64,000 bases of DNA from Henricia sp. BOLD:AAB3569 (GCA_037783545.1 JBBELK010000326.1:248001-312000), one strand, 5' to 3'; counted from the stretch's first letter, positions 20,623-34,824 are shown. Numbers and translations are program-made. Notes: generated by a model from the sequence alone, not told the origin.

Positions 20623-23600
20623 CTATATTCCGCACTTGTCCTGAACAATTGACAGACTTTCGCCGGGAAATGGCCGAGAAATTTCAGAGTTTGGGGAAAA
20701 CTGGGCTCGGGCTTCCTGCCTGCTCTGCAGCCCGTGGCTGTCCGTGTACTCCTGATCACTCGTGCGCATGCTCAGTCTTGTTTGGGACGGGAATTTGGTC
20801 AAAGTGTGGTCCAAACGTCGGCAAATTTGGAGGTCAAGAAATTTTCCGACGAACTTCAAATGTTGCATGCTCCAAACAGTCTATATTCCGCACTTGTCCT
20901 GAACAAATTTACAGACTTTCGCCGGGAAATGGCCGAGAAATTTCAGAGTTTAGGGAAAACTGGGCTCGGGCTTCCTGCCTCCTCTGCAGACCGTGGCTGT
21001 CCGTGTACTCCTGATCACTCGTGCGCATGCTCAGTCTTGTTTGGGACCGGAATTTGGTCAAAGTGTGGTCCAAACGTCGGCAAATTTGGAAGTCAAGAAA
21101 TTTTCCAACGAACTTCAAATTGTCCATGCTCCAAACAGTCTATATTCCGCACTTGTCCTAAACAATTGACAGACTTTCGCCAGGAAATGGCCGATAAATT
21201 TCAGAGTTTAGGGAAAACTGGGCTCGGGCTTCCTGCCTGCTCTGCAGACCGTGGCTGTCCGTGAACTCATGATCACTCGTGCGTATGCTCAGTCTTGTTT
21301 GGGACGGAAATTTGGTCAAAGTGTGGTCCAAACGTCGGCAAATTTGGAAGTCAAGAAATTTTCCGACGCACTTCAAATTTTGCATGCTGCAAACAGTCTA
21401 TATTCCGCACGTGTCCTGAAAAAATTGACAGACTTTCGCCGGGAAATGGCCGAGAAATTTCAGAGTTCAGGGAAAACTGGGCTTGGGCTTCCTGCCTCCT
21501 CTGCAGACCGTGGCTGTCCGTGTACTCCTGATCACTCGTGCGCATGCTCAGTCTTGTTTGGGACGGGAATTTGGTCAAAGTGTGGTCCAAACGTTGGCAA
21601 ATTTGGAAGTCAATAAATTTTCCGACGAATTTCAAATTTTGCATGCTCCAAACAGTCTATATTCCGCACGTGTCCTGAAAAAATTGACAGACTTTCGCCG
21701 AGAAATGGCCGAGAAATTTCAGAGTTCAGGGAAAACTGGGCTTGGGCTTCCTGCCTGCTCTACAGACCGTGGCTGTCCGTGTACTCCTGATCACTCGTGC
21801 GCATGCTCAGTCTTGTTTGGGACGGGAATTTGGTCAAAGTGTGGTCCAAACGTCGGCAAATTTGGAAGTCAAGAAATTTTCCGACGAACTTCAAATTGTG
21901 CATGCTCCAAACAGTGTATATTCCGCAGTTGTCCTGAAAAATTGACAGACTTTCGCCGGGAAATGGCCGAGAAATTTCAGAGTTCAGGGAAAACTGGGCT
22001 CGGGCTTCCTGCCTGCTCTGCAGACCGTGGCTGTCCGTGTACTCCTGATCACTCGTGCGCATGCTCAGTCTTGTTTGGGACGGGAATTTGGTCAAAGTGT
22101 GGTCCAAACGTCGGCAAATTTGGAAGTCAAGAAATTTTCCGACAAACTTCAAATTTTGCATGCTCCAAACAGTCTATATTCCGCACTTGTCCTGAACAAT
22201 TGACAGACTTTCGCCGGGAAATGGCCGAGAAATTTCAGAGTTTGGGGAAAACTGGGCTCGGGCTTCCTGCCTGCTCTGCAGACCGTGGCTGTCCGTGTAC
22301 TCCTGATCACTCGTGCGCATGCTCAGTCTTGTTTGGGACGGGAATTTGGTCAAAGTGTGGTCCAAACGTCGGCAAATTTGGAGGTCAAGAAATTTTCCGA
22401 CGAACTTCAAATGTTGCATGCTCCAAACAGTCTATATTCCGCACTCGTCCTGAACAAATTTACAGACTTTCGCCGGGAAATGGCCGAGAAATTTCAGAGT
22501 TTAGGGAAAACTGGGCTCGGGCTTCCTGCCTCCTCTGCAGACCGTGGCTGTCCGTGTACTCCTGATCACTCGTGCGCATGCTCAGTCTTGTTTGGGACCG
22601 GAATTTGGTCAAAGTGTGGTCCAAACGTCGGCAAATTTGGAAGTCAAGAAATTTTCCAACGAACTTCAAATTGTCCATGCTCCAAACAGTCTATATTCCG
22701 CACTTGTCCTAAACAATTGACAGACTTTCGCCAGGAAATGGCCGATAAATGTCAGAGTTTAGGGAAAACTGGGCTCGGGCTTCCTGCCTGCTCTGCAGAC
22801 CGTGGCTGTCCGTGTACTCATGATCACTCGTGCGTATGCTCAGTCTTGTTTGGGACGGGAATTTGGTCAAAGTGTGGTCCAAACGTCGGCAAATTTGGAA
22901 GTCAAGAAATTTTCCAACGGACTTCAAATTTTGCATGCTGCAAACAGTCTATATTCCGCACGTGTCCTGAAAAAATTGACAGACTTTGGCCGGGAAATGG
23001 CCGAGAAATTTCAGAGTTCAGGGAAAACTGGGCTTGGGCTTCCTGCCTGCTCTACAGACCGTGGCTGTCCGTGTACTCCTGATCACTCGTGCGCATGCTC
23101 AGTCTTGTTTGGGACGGGAATTTGGTCAAAGTGTGGTCCAAACGTCGGCAAATTTGGAAGTCAAGAAATTTTCCGACGAACTTCAAATTGTGCATGCTCC
23201 AAACAGTGTATATTCCGCACTTGTCCTGAAAAATTGACAGACTTTCGCCGGGAAATGGCCGAGAAATTTCAGAGTTCAGGGAAAACTGGGCTTGGGCTTC
23301 CTGCCTGCTCTACAGACCGTGGCTGTCCGTGTACTCCTGATCACTCGTGCGCATGCTCAGTCTTGTTTGGGACGGGAATTTGGTCAAAGTGTGGTCCAAA
23401 CGTCGGCAAATTTGGAGGTCAAGAAATTTTCCGACGAACTTCAAATGTTGCATGCTCCAAACAGTCTATATTCCGCACTCGTCCTGAACAAATTTACAGA
23501 CTTTCGCCGGGAAATGGCCGAGAAATTTCAGAGTTCAGGGAAAACTGGGCTTGGGCTTCCTGCCTCCTCTGCAGACCGTGGCTGTCCGTGTACTCCTGAT

Positions 23601-26600
23601 CACTCGTGCGCATGCTCAGTCTTGTTTGGGACGGGAATTTGGTCAAAGTGTGGTCCAAACGTTGGCAAATTTGGAAGTCAATAAATTTTCCGACGAATTT
23701 CAAATTTTGCATGCTCCAAACAGTCTATATTCCGCACGTGTCCTGAAAAAATTGACAGACTTTCGCCGAGAAATGGCCGAGAAATTTCAGAGTTCAGGGA
23801 AAACTGGGCTTGGGCTTCCTGCCTGCTCTACAGACCGTGGCTGTCCGTGTACTCCTGATCACTCGTGCGCATGCTCAGTCTTGTTTGGGACGGGAATTTG
23901 GTCAAAGTGTGGTCCAAACGTCGGCAAATTTGGAAGTCAAGAAATTTTCCGACGAACTTCAAATTGTGCATGCTCCAAACAGTGTATATTCCGCAGTTGT
24001 CCTGAAAAATTGACAGACTTTCGCCGGGAAATGGCCGAGAAATTTCAGAGTTCAGGGAAAACTGGGCTCGGGCTTCCTGCCTGCTCTGCAGACCGTGGCT
24101 GTCCGTGTACTCCTGATCACTCGTGCGCATGCTCAGTCTTGTTTGGGACGGGAATTTGGTCAAAGTGTGGTCCAAACGTCGGCAAATTTGGAAGTCAAGA
24201 AATTTTCCGACAAACTTCAAATTTTGCATGCTCCAAACAGTCTATATTCCGCACTTGTCCTGAACAATTGACAGACTTTGGCCGGGAAATGGCCGAGAAA
24301 TTTCAGAGTTTGGGGAAAACTGGGCTCGGGCTTCCTGCCTGCTCTGCAGACCGTGGCTGTCCGTGTACTCCTGATCACTCGTGCGCATGCTCAGTCTTGT
24401 TTGGGACGGGAATTTGGTCAAAGTGTGGTCCAAACGTCGGCAAATTTGGAAGTCAAGAAATTTTCCGACGAACTTCAAATTGTGCATGCTCCAAACAGTG
24501 TATATTCCGCACTTGTCCTGAAAAATTGACAGACTTTCGCCGGGAAATGGCCGAGAAATTTCAGAGTTCAGGGAAAACTGGGCTTGGGCTTCCTGCCTGC
24601 TCTACAGACCGTGGCTGTCCGTGTACTCCTGATCACTCGTGCGCATGCTCAGTCTTGTTTGGGACGGGAATTTGGTCAAAGTGTGGTCCAAACGTCGGCA
24701 AATTTGGAGGTCAAGAAATTTTCCGACGAACTTCAAATGTTGCATGCTCCAAACAGTCTATATTCCGCACTCGTCCTGAACAAATTTACAGACTTTCGCC
24801 GGGAAATGGCCGAGAAATTTCAGAGTTTAGGGAAAACTGGGCTCGGGCTTCCTGCCTCCTCTGCAGACCGTGGCTGTCCGTGTACTCCTGATCACTCGTG
24901 CGCATGCTCAGTCTTGTTTGGGACCGGAATTTGGTCAAAGTGTGGTCCAAACGTCGGCAAATTTGGAAGTCAAGAAATTTTCCAACGAACTTCAAATTGT
25001 CCATGCTCCAAACAGTCTATATTCCGCACTTGTCCTAAACAATTGACAGACTTTCGCCAGGAAATGGCCGATAAATTTCAGAGTTTAGGGAAAACTGGGC
25101 TCGGGCTTCCTGCCTGCTCTGCAGACCGTGGCTGTCCGTGTACTCATGATCACTCGTGCGTATGCTCAGTCTTGTTTGGGACGGGAATTTGGTCAAAGTG
25201 TGGTCCAAACGTCGGCAAATTTGGAAGTCAAGAAATTTTCCAACGGACTTCAAATTTTGCATGCTGCAAACAGTCTATATTCCGCACGTGTCCTGAAAAA
25301 ATTGACAGACTTTGGCCGGGAAATGGCCGAGAAATTTCAGAGTTCAGGGAAAACTGGGCTTGGGCTTCCTGCCTGCTCTACAGACCGTGGCTGTCCGTGT
25401 ACTCCTGATCACTCGTGCGCATGCTCAGTCTTGTTTGGGACGGGAATTTGGTCAAAGTGTGGTCCAAACGTCGGCAAATTTGGAAGTCAAGAAATTTTCC
25501 GACGAACTTCAAATTGTGCATGCTCCAAACAGTGTATATTCCGCACTTGTCCTGAAAAATTGACAGACTTTCGCCGGGAAATGGCCGAGAAATTTCAGAG
25601 TTCAGGGAAAACTGGGCTTGGGCTTCCTGCCTGCTCTACAGACCGTGGCTGTCCGTGTACTCCTGATCACTCGTGCGCATGCTCAGTCTTGTTTGGGACG
25701 GGAATTTGGTCAAAGTGTGGTCCAAACGTCGGCAAATTTGGAAGTCAAGAAATTTTCCGACGAACTTCAAATTGTGCATGCTCCAAACAGTGTATATTCC
25801 GCAGTTGTCCTGAAAAATTGACAGACTTTCGCCGGGAAATGGCCGAGAAATTTCAGAGTTTAGGGAAAACTGGGCTCGGGCTTCCTGCCTGCTCTGCAGA
25901 CCGTGGCTGTCCGTGTACTCATGATCACTCGTGCGTATGCTCAGTCTTGTTTGGGACGGGAATTTGGTCAAAGTGTGGTCCAAACGTCGGCAAATTTGGA
26001 AGTCAAGAAATTTTCCGACGAACTTCAAATTGTGCATGCTCCAAACAGTGTATATTCCGCAGTTGTCCTGAAAAATTGACAGACTTTCGCCGGGAAATGG
26101 CCGAGAAATTTCAGAGTTCAGGGAAAACTGGGCTCGGGCTTCCTGCCTGCTCTGCAGACCGTGGCTGTCCGTGTACTCCTGATCACTCGTGCGCATGCTC
26201 AGTCTTGTTTGGGACGGGAATTTGGTCAAAGTGTGGTCCAAACGTCGGCAAATTTGGAAGTCAAGAAATTTTCCGACAAACTTCAAATTTTGCATGCTCC
26301 AAACAGTCTATATTCCGCACTTGTCCTGAACAATTGACAGACTTTCGCCGGGAAATGGCCGAGAAATTTCAGAGTTTGGGGAAAACTGGGCTCGGGCTTC
26401 CTGCCTGCTCTGCAGACCGTGGCTGTCCGTGTACTCCTGATCACTCGTGCGCATGCTCAGTCTTGTTTGGGACGGGAATTTGGTCAAAGTGTGGTCCAAA
26501 CGTCGGCAAATTTGGAGGTCAAGAAATTTTCCGACGAACTTCAAATGTTGCATGCTCCAAACAGTCTATATTCCGCACTCGTCCTGAACAAATTTACATA

Positions 26601-28633
26601 CTTTCGCCGGGAAATGGCCGAGAAATTTCAGAGTTTAGGGAAAACTGGGCTCGGGCTTCCTGCCTCCTCTGCAGACCGTGGCTGTCCGTGTACTCCTGAT
26701 CACTCGTGCGCATGCTCAGTCTTGTTTGGGACCGGAATTTGGTCAAAGTGTGGTCCAAACGTCGGCAAATTTGGAAGTCAAGAAATTTTCCAACGAACTT
26801 CAAATTGTCCATGCTCCAAACAGTCTATATTCCGCACTTGTCCTAAACAATTGACAGACTTTCGCCAGGAAATGGCCGATAAATTTCAGAGTTTAGGGAA
26901 AACTGGGCTCGGGCTTCCTGCCTGCTCTGCAGACCGTGGCTGTCCGTGTACTCATGATCACTCGTGCGTATGCTCAGTCTTGTTTGGGACGGGAATTTGG
27001 TCAAAGTGTGGTCCAAACGTCGGCAAATTTGGAAGTCAAGAAATTTTCCAACGGACTTCAAATTTTGCATGCTGCAAACAGTCTATATTCCGCACGTGTC
27101 CTGAAAAAATTGACAGACTTTGGCCGGGAAATGGCCGAGAAATTTCAGAGTTCAGGGAAAACTGGGCTTGGGCTTCCTGCCTGCTCTACAGACCGTGGCT
27201 GTCCGTGTACTCCTGATCACTCGTGCGCATGCTCAGTCTTGTTTGGGACGGGAATTTGGTCAAAGTGTGGTCCAAACGTCGGCAAATTTGGAAGTCAAGA
27301 AATTTTCCGACGAACTTCAAATTGTGCATGCTCCAAACAGTGTATATTCCGCACTTGTCCTGAAAAATTGACAGACTTTCGCCGGGAAATGGCCGAGAAA
27401 TTTCAGAGTTCAGGGAAAACTGGGCTTGGGCTTCCTGCCTGCTCTACAGACCGTGGCTGTCCGTGTACTCCTGATCACTCGTGCGCATGCTCAGTCTTGT
27501 TTGGGACGGGAATTTGGTCAAAGTGTGGTCCAAACGTCGGCAAATTTGGAAGTCAAGAAATTTTCCGACGAACTTCAAATTGTGCATGCTCCAAACAGTG
27601 TATATTCCGCAGTTGTCCTGAAAAATTGACAGACTTTCGCCGGGAAATGGCCGAGAAATTTCAGAGTTTAGGGAAAACTGGGCTCGGGCTTCCTGCCTGC
27701 TCTGCAGACCGTGGCTGTCCGTGTACTCATGATCACTCGTGCGTATGCTCAGTCTTGTTTGGGACGGGAATTTGGTCAAAGTGTGGTCCAAACGTCGGCA
27801 AATTTGGAAGTCAAGAAATTTTCCAACGGACTTCAAATTTTGCATGCTGCAAACAGTCTATATTCCGCACGTGTCCTGAAAAAATTGACAGACTTTCGCC
27901 GGGAAATGGCCGAGAAATTTCAGAGTTCAGGGAAAACTGGGCTTGGGCTTCCTGCCTGCTCTACAGACCGTGGCTGTCCGTATACTCCTGATCACTCGTG
28001 CGCATGCTCAGTCTTGTTTGGGACGGGAATTTGGTCAAAGTGTTGTCCAAACGTCGGCAAATTTGGAAGTCAAGAAATTTTCCGACGAACTTCAAATTGT
28101 GCATGCTCCAAACAGTGTATATTCCGCACTTGTCCTGAAAAATTGACAGACTTTCGCCGGGAAATGGCCGAGAAATTTCAGAGTTCAGGGAAAACTGGGC
28201 TTGGGCTTCCTGCCTGCTCTACAGACCGTGGCTGTCCGTGTACTCCTGATCACTCGTGCGCATGCTCAGTCTTGTTTGGGACGGGAATTTGGTCAAAGTG
28301 TGGTCCAAACGTCGGCAAATTTGGAAGTCAAGAAATTTTCCGACGAACTTCAAATTTTGCATGCTGCCAACAGTCTATATTCCGCACGTGTCCTGAAAAA
28401 ATTGACAGACTTTCGCCGGGAAATGGCCGAGAAATTTCAGAGTTCAGGGAAAACTGGGCTTGGGCTTCCTGCCTGCTCTACAGACCGTGGCTGTCCGTGT
28501 ACTCCTGATCACTCGTGCGCATGCTCAGTCTTGTTTGGGACGGGAATTTGGTCAAAGTGTGGTCCAAACGTCGGCAAATTTGGAAGTCAAGAAATTTTCC
28601 GACGAACTTCAAATTGTGCATGCTCCAAACAGT
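20623..28633. repeat. Mosaic domain of 6- to 9-unit repeats
   Basis: A marker unit reading CCTAAACAATTGAC, CGCCAGGAAATGGCCGATAAAT and GTGCGTATGC starts at 21,140, 22,691, 25,017 and 26,825, with spacings of 6, 9 and 7 units. Around it recur the same neighbours: a CTCGTCCTGAACAAATTTAC unit before and an ACGTGTCCTG...GAGTTCAGGG unit after. A three-unit run at 21,399-22,173 recurs at 23,467-24,241 (offset 2,068 bp), sharing AACGTTGGC and GACGAATTTC. Near the right end a dimer (27,859-28,375 and 28,376-28,892) repeats with CATGCTGCCAAC. Units of 258 and 259 bp alternate. No gene is seen in this stretch. Confidence 0.85.
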
Positions 28634-30695
28634 GTATATTCCGCACTTGTCCTGAAAAATTGACAGACTTTCGCCGGGAAATGGCCGAGAAATTTCAGAG
28701 TTCAGGGAAAACTGGGTTTGGGCTTCCTGCCTGCTCTACAGACCGTGGCTGTCCGTGTACTCCTGATCACTCGTGCGCATGCTCAGTCTTGTTTGGGACG
28801 GGAATTTGGTCAAAGTGTGGTCCAAACGTCGGCAAATTTGGAAGTCAAGAAATTTTCCGACGAACTTCAAATTTTGCATGCTGCCAACAGTCTATATTCC
28901 GCACGTGTCCTGAAAAAATTGAAAGACTTTCGCCGGGAAATGGCCGAGAAATTTCAGAGTTCAGGGAAAACTGGGCTTGGGCTTCCTGCCTGCTCTACAG
29001 ACCGTGGCTGTCCGTGTACTCCTGATCACTCGTGCGCATGCTCAGTCTTGTTCGGGACGGCAATTTGGTCAAAGTGTGGTCCAAACGTCGGCAAATTTGG
29101 AAGTCAAGAAATTTTCCGACGAACTTCAAATTGTGCATCCTCCAAACAGTGTATATTCCGCACTTGTCCTGAAAAATTGACAGACTTTCGCCGGGAAATG
29201 GCCGAGAAATTTCAGAGTTCAGGGAAAACTGGGCTCGGGCTTCCTGCCTGCTCTGCAGACCGTGGCTGTCCGTGTACTCCTGATCACTCGTGCGCATGCT
29301 CAGTCTTGTTTGGGACGGGAATTTGGTCAAAGTGTGGTCCAAACGTCGGCAAATTTGGAATTCGAGAAATTTTCCGACAAACTTCAAATTTTGCATGCTC
29401 CAAACAGTCTATATTCCGCACTTGTCCTGAACAATTGACAGACTTTCGCCGGGAAATGGCCGAGAAATTTCAGAGTTTGGGGAAAACTGGGCTCGGGCTT
29501 CCTGCCTGCTCTGCAGACCGTGGCTGTCCGTGTACTCCTGATCACTCGTGCGCATGCTCAGTCTTGTTTGGGACTGGAATTTGGTAAAAGTGTGGTCCAA
29601 ACGTCGGCAAATTTGGAAGTCAAGACATTTTCCGACGAACTTCAAATTTTGCATGCTCCAAACAGTCTATATTCCGCACTTGTCCTGAAAAAAATTACAG
29701 ACTTTCGCCGGGAAATGGCCGAGAAATTTCAGAGTTTAGGGAAAACTGGGCTCGGGCTTCCTGCCTCCTCTGCAGACCGTGGCTGTCCGTGTACTCCTGA
29801 TCACTCGTGCGCATGCTCAGTCTTGTTTGGGACCGGAATTTGGTCAAAGTGTGGTCCAAACGTCGGCAAATTTGAAAGTCAAGAAATTTTCCAACGAACT
29901 TCAAATTTTACATGCTCCAAACAGTCTATATTCCGCACTTGTCCTCAACAATTGACAGACTTTCGCCAGGAAATGGCCGAGAAATTTTAGAGTTTAGGGA
30001 AACTTGGGCTTCCTGCCTCCTCTGCAGACCGTGGCTGTCCGTGTACTCCTGATCACTCGTGCGCATGCTCAGTCTTGTTTGGGACCGGAATTTGGTCAAA
30101 GTGTGGTCCAAACTTCGGCAAATTTGGAAGTCAAGAAATTTTCCAACGAACTTCAAATTTTCCATGCTCCAAACAGTCTATATTCCGCACTTGTCCTGAA
30201 CAATTGACAGACTTTCGCCGGGAAATGGCCGAGAAATTTCAGAGTTTAGGGAAAACTGGGCTCGGGCTCCCTGCCTGCTCTGCAGACCGTGGCTGTCCGT
30301 GTACTCCTGATCACTCGTGCGCATGCTCAGTCTTGTTTGGGACGGGAATTTGGTCAAAGTGTGGTCCAAACGTCGGCAAATTCGGAAGTCAAGAAATTTT
30401 CCGACGAACTTCAAATTTTGCATGCTCCAAACAGTCTATATTCCGCACGTGTCCTGACAAAATTGACAGACTTTCGCCGGGAAATGGCCGAGAAATGTCA
30501 GAGTTCAGGGAAAACTGGGCTTGGGCTTCCTGCCTGCTCTACAGACCGTGGCTGTCCGTGTACTCCTGATCACTCGTGCGCATGCTCAGTCTTGTTTGGG
30601 ACGGGAATTTGGTTAAAGTGTAGTCCAAACGTCGGCAAATTTGGAAGTCAAGAAAATTTCCGACGAACTTCAAATTTTGCATGCTCCAAACAGTC
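28634..30695. repeat. 8-unit block, copy 1 of 3 (2,062 bp)
   Basis: This block matches 31,730-33,791 (offset 3,096) and 41,264-43,325 (offset 12,630). Shared private variants are ACTGGGTTTGGGC in the first unit, AAAATTGAAAGAC with GTTCGGGACGGCAAT in the second, a GGAATTCG unit, a GGACTGGAATTTGGTAAAAG unit, the 252-bp unit, AAATTCGGAAG, and GGTTAAAGTGTAGTCC in the last. Copy 1 is set apart by ACTCCTGATC where the others have ACTTCTGATC, and by AAATTTTAGAG near 29,981. Confidence 0.9.
29926..30177. repeat. 252-bp unit type (6-bp deletion), first of eight
   Basis: GGGAAACTTGGGCTTCCTG replaces the usual GGGAAAACTGGGCTCGGGCTTCC, a net loss of 6 bp. The same unit starts at 29,926, 33,023, 35,342, 37,402, 40,495, 42,557, 44,102 and 47,196. 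It always has a CCTCAACAATTGAC junction and AAACTTCGGC, so all eight descend from one deletion event. Their spacings are about 12, 9, 8, 12, 8, 6 and 12 units, tracing the higher-order duplications of this domain. The type is absent outside 29.9-47.4 kb. Confidence 0.9.
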
Positions 30696-30954
30696 TATAT
30701 TCCGCACGTGTCCTGACAAAATTGACAGACTTTCGCCGGGAAATGGCCGAGAAATGTCAGAGTTCAGGGAAAACTGGGCTTGGGCTTCCTGCCTGCTCTA
30801 CAGACCGTGGCTGTCCGTGTACTCCTGATCACTCGTGCGCATGCTCAGTCTTGTTTGGGACGGGAATTTTGTCAAAGTGTGGTCCAAACGTCGGCAAATT
30901 TGGAAGTCAAGAAATTTTCCGACGAACTTCAAATTTTGCATGCTGCCAACAGTC

Positions 30955-31729
30955 TATATTCCGCACGTGTCCTGAAAAAATTGACAGACTTTCGCCGGGA
31001 AATGGCCGAGAAATTTCAGAGTTCAGGGAAAACTGGGCTTGGGCTTCCTGCCTGCTCTACAGACCGTGGCTGTCCGTGTACTCCTGATCACTCGTGCGCA
31101 TGCTCAGTCTTGTTTGGGACGGGAATTTGGTCAAAGTGTGGTCCAAACGTCGGCAAATTTGGAATTCGAGAAATTTTCCGACAAACTTCAAATTTTGCAT
31201 GCTCCAAACAGTCTATATTCCGCACTTGTCCTGAACAATTGACAGACTTTCGCCGGGAAATGGCCGAGAAATTTCAGAGTTTGGGGAAAACTGGGCTCGG
31301 GCTTCCTGCCTGCTCTGCAGACCGTGGCTGTCCGTGTACTCCTGATCACTCGTGCGCATGCTCAGTCTTGTTTGGGACTGGAATTTGGTAAAAGTGTGGT
31401 CCAAACGTCGGCAAATTTGGAAGTCAAGACATTTTCCGACGAACTTCAAATTTTGCATGCTCCAACCAGTCTATATTCCGCACTTGTCCTGAAAAAATTT
31501 ACAGACTTTCGCCGGGAAATGGCCGAGAAATTTCAGAGTTCAGGGAAAACTGGGCTTGGGCTTCCTGCCTGCTCTACAGACCGTGGCTGTCCGTGTACTC
31601 CTGATCACTCGTGCGCATGCTCAGTCTTGTTTGGGACGGGAATTTGGTCAAAGTGTGGTCCAAACGTCGGCAAATTTGGAATTCGAGAAATTTTCCGACA
31701 AACTTCAAATTGTGCATGCTCCAAACAGT
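30955..31729. repeat. Spacer units between 8-unit copies 1 and 2
   Basis: Three units: one with ACTGGGCTTGGGC and GGAATTCGAG (30,955), a GGTAAAAG unit with CTCCAACCAGTC (31,213), and a unit combining GAGTTCAGGG with GGAATTCGAG and CAGTGTATATT (31,472). The middle unit resembles the one at 29,409. The stretch looks like a patchwork of neighbouring unit types, and nothing other than satellite is present. Confidence 0.75.
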
Positions 31730-33791
31730 GTATATTCCGCACTTGTCCTGAAAAATTGACAGACTTTCGCCGGGAAATGGCCGAGAAATTTCAGAGTTCA
31801 GGGAAAACTGGGTTTGGGCTTCCTGCCTGCTCTACAGACCGTGGCTGTCCGTGTACTCCTGATCACTCGTGCGCATGCTCAGTCTTGTTTGGGACGGGAA
31901 TTTGGTCAAAGTGTGGTCCAAACGTCGGCAAATTTGGAAGTCAAGAAATTTTCCGACGAACTTCAAATTTTGCATGCTGCCAACAGTCTATATTCCGCAC
32001 GTGTCCTGAAAAAATTGAAAGACTTTCGCCGGGAAATGGCCGAGAAATTTCAGAGTTCAGGGAAAACTGGGCTTGGGCTTCCTGCCTGCTCTACAGACCG
32101 TGGCTGTCCGTGTACTCCTGATCACTCGTGCGCATGCTCAGTCTTGTTCGGGACGGCAATTTGGTCAAAGTGTGGTCCAAACGTCGGCAAATTTGGAAGT
32201 CAAGAAATTTTCCGACGAACTTCAAATTGTGCATGCTCCAAACAGTGTATATTCCGCACTTGTCCTGAAAAATTGACAGACTTTCGCCGGGAAATGGCCG
32301 AGAAATTTCAGAGTTCAGGGAAAACTGGGCTCGGGCTTCCTGCCTGCTCTGCAGACCGTGGCTGTCCGTGTACTCCTGATCACTCGTGCGCATGCTCAGT
32401 CTTGTTTGGGACGGGAATTTGGTCAAAGTGTGGTCCAAACGTCGGCAAATTTGGAATTCGGGAAATTTTCCGACAAACTTCAAATTTTGCATGCTCCAAA
32501 CAGTCTATATTCCGCACTTGTCCTGAACAATTGACAGACTTTCACCGGGAAATGGCCGAGAAATTTCAGAGTTTGGGGAAAACTGGGCTCGGGCTTCCTG
32601 CCTGCTCTGCAGACCGTGGCTGTCCGTGTACTCCTGATCACTCGTGCGCATGCTCAGTCTTGTTTGGGACTGGAATTTGGTAAAAAGTGTGGTCCAAACG
32701 TCGGCAAATTTGGAAGTCAAGACATTTTCCGACGAACTTCAAATTTTGCATGCTCCAAACAGTCTATATTCCGCACTTGTCCTGAAAAAATTTACAGACT
32801 TTCGCCGGGAAATGGCCGAGAAATTTCAGAGTTTAGGGAAAACTGGGCTCGGGCTTCCTGCCTCCTCTGCAGACCGTGGCTGTCCGTGTACTTCTGATCA
32901 CTCGTGCGCATGCTCAGTCTTGTTTGGGACCGGAATTTGGTCAAAGTGTGGTCCAAACGTCGGCAAATTTGAAAGTCAAGAAATTTTCCAACGAACTTCA
33001 AATTTTACATGCTCCAAACAGTCTATATTCCGCACTTGTCCTCAACAATTGACAGACTTTCGCCAGGAAATGGCCGAGAAATTTCAGAGTTTAGGGAAAC
33101 TTGGGCTTCCTGCCTCCTCTGCAGACCGTGGCTGTCCGTGTACTCCTGATCACTCGTGCGCATGCTCAGTCTTGTTTGGGACCGGAATTTGGTCAAAGTG
33201 TGGTCCAAACTTCGGCAAATTTGGAAGTCAAGAAATTTTCCAACGAACTTCAAATTTTCCATGCTCCAAACAGTCTATATTCCGCACTTGTCCTGAACAA
33301 TTGACAGACTTTCGCCGGGAAATGGCCGAGAAATTTCAGAGTTTAGGGAAAACTGGGCTCGGGCTCCCTGCCTGCTCTGCAGACCGTGGCTGTCCGTGTA
33401 CTCCTGATCACTCGTGCGCATGCTCAGTCTTGTTTGGGACGGGAATTTGGTCAAAGTGTGGTCCAAACGTCGGCAAATTCGGAAGTCAAGAAATTTTCCG
33501 ACGAACTTCAAATTTTGCATGCTCCAAACAGTCTATATTCCGCACGTGTCCTGACAAAATTGACAGACTTTCGCCGGGAAATGGCCGAGAAATGTCAGAG
33601 TTCAGGGAAAACTGGGCTTGGGCTTCCTGCCTGCTCTACAGACCGTGGCTGTCCGTGTACTCCTGATCACTCGTGCGCATGCTCAGTCTTGTTTGGGACG
33701 GGAATTTGGTTAAAGTGTAGTCCAAACGTCGGCAAATTTGGAAGTCAAGAAATTTTCCGACGAACTTCAAATTTTGCATGCTCCAAACAGT
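31730..33791. repeat. 8-unit block, copy 2 of 3 (2,062 bp)
   Basis: This is the same eight-unit series as 28,634-30,695 and 41,264-43,325, with identical total length. It shares ACTTCTGATC (about 32,889) with copy 3, so copies 2 and 3 are closer relatives even though they lie 9,534 bp apart, while copies 1 and 2 are only 3,096 bp apart. One unit has an extra A (GGTAAAAAGTG at about 32,679). Confidence 0.9.
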
Positions 33792-34824
33792 CTATATTCC
33801 GCACTTGTCCTGAACAATTGACAGACTTTCGCCGGGAAATGGCCGAGAAATTTCAGAGTTTAGGGAAAACTGGGCTCGGGCTTCCTGCCTCCTCTGCAGA
33901 CCGTGGCTGTCCGTGTACTCCTGATCACTCGTGCGCATGCTCAGTCTTGTTTGGGACCGGAATTTGGTCAAAGTGTGGTCCAAACTTCGGCAAATTTGGA
34001 AGTCAAGAAATTTTCCAACGAACTTCAAATTTTCCATGCTCCAAACAGTCTATATTCCGCACTTGTCCTGAACAATTGACAGACTTTCGCCGGGAAATGG
34101 CCGAGAAATTTCAGAGTTTAGGGAAAACTGGGCTCGGGCTCCCTGCCTGCTCTGCAGACCGTGGCTGTCCGTGTACTCCTGATCACTCGTGCGCATGCTC
34201 AGTCTTGTTTGGGACGGGAATTTGGTCAAAGTGTGGTCCAAACGTCGGCAAATTCGGAAGTCAAGAAATTTTCCGACGAACTTCAAATTTTGCATGCTCC
34301 AAACAGTCTATATTCCGCACGTGTCCTGACAAAATTGACAGACTTTCGCCGGGAAATGGCCGAGAAATGTCAGAGTTCAGGGAAAACTGGGCTTGGGCTT
34401 CCTGCCTGCTCTACAGACCGTGGCTGTCCGTGTACTCCTGATCACTCGTGCGCATGCTCAGTCTTGTTTGGGACGGGAATTTGGTTAAAGTGTAGTCCAA
34501 ACGTCGGCAAATTTGGAAGTCAAGAAATTTTCCGACGAACTTCAAATTTTGCATGCTCCAAACAGTCTATATTCCGCACTTGTCCTGAACAATTGACAGA
34601 CTTTCGCCGGGAAATGGCCGAGAAATTTCAGAGTTTAGGGAAAACTGGGCTCGGGCTTCCTGCCTCCTCTGCAGACCGTGGCTGTCCGTGTACTCCTGAT
34701 CACTCGTGCGCATGCTCAGTCTTGTTTGGGACCGGAATTTGGTCAAAGTGTGGTCCAAACGTCGGCAAATTTGGAATTCAAGAAATTTTCCGACAAACTT
34801 CAAATTTTGCATGCTCCAAACAGT
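33792..34824. repeat. Short-period patch of satellite units before the 2,060-bp duplication
   Basis: Three units (33,792, 34,050 and 34,309) repeat the series seen at 33,023-33,791 at 774-775 bp spacing, with AAACTTCGGC, AAATTCGGAAG and GGTTAAAGTGTAGTCC. The first of them has the full 258 bp where the earlier equivalent is the 252-bp type. A fourth unit (34,567) carries GGAATTCAAG and leads into the 8-unit duplication. No gene or foreign sequence is seen. Confidence 0.75.
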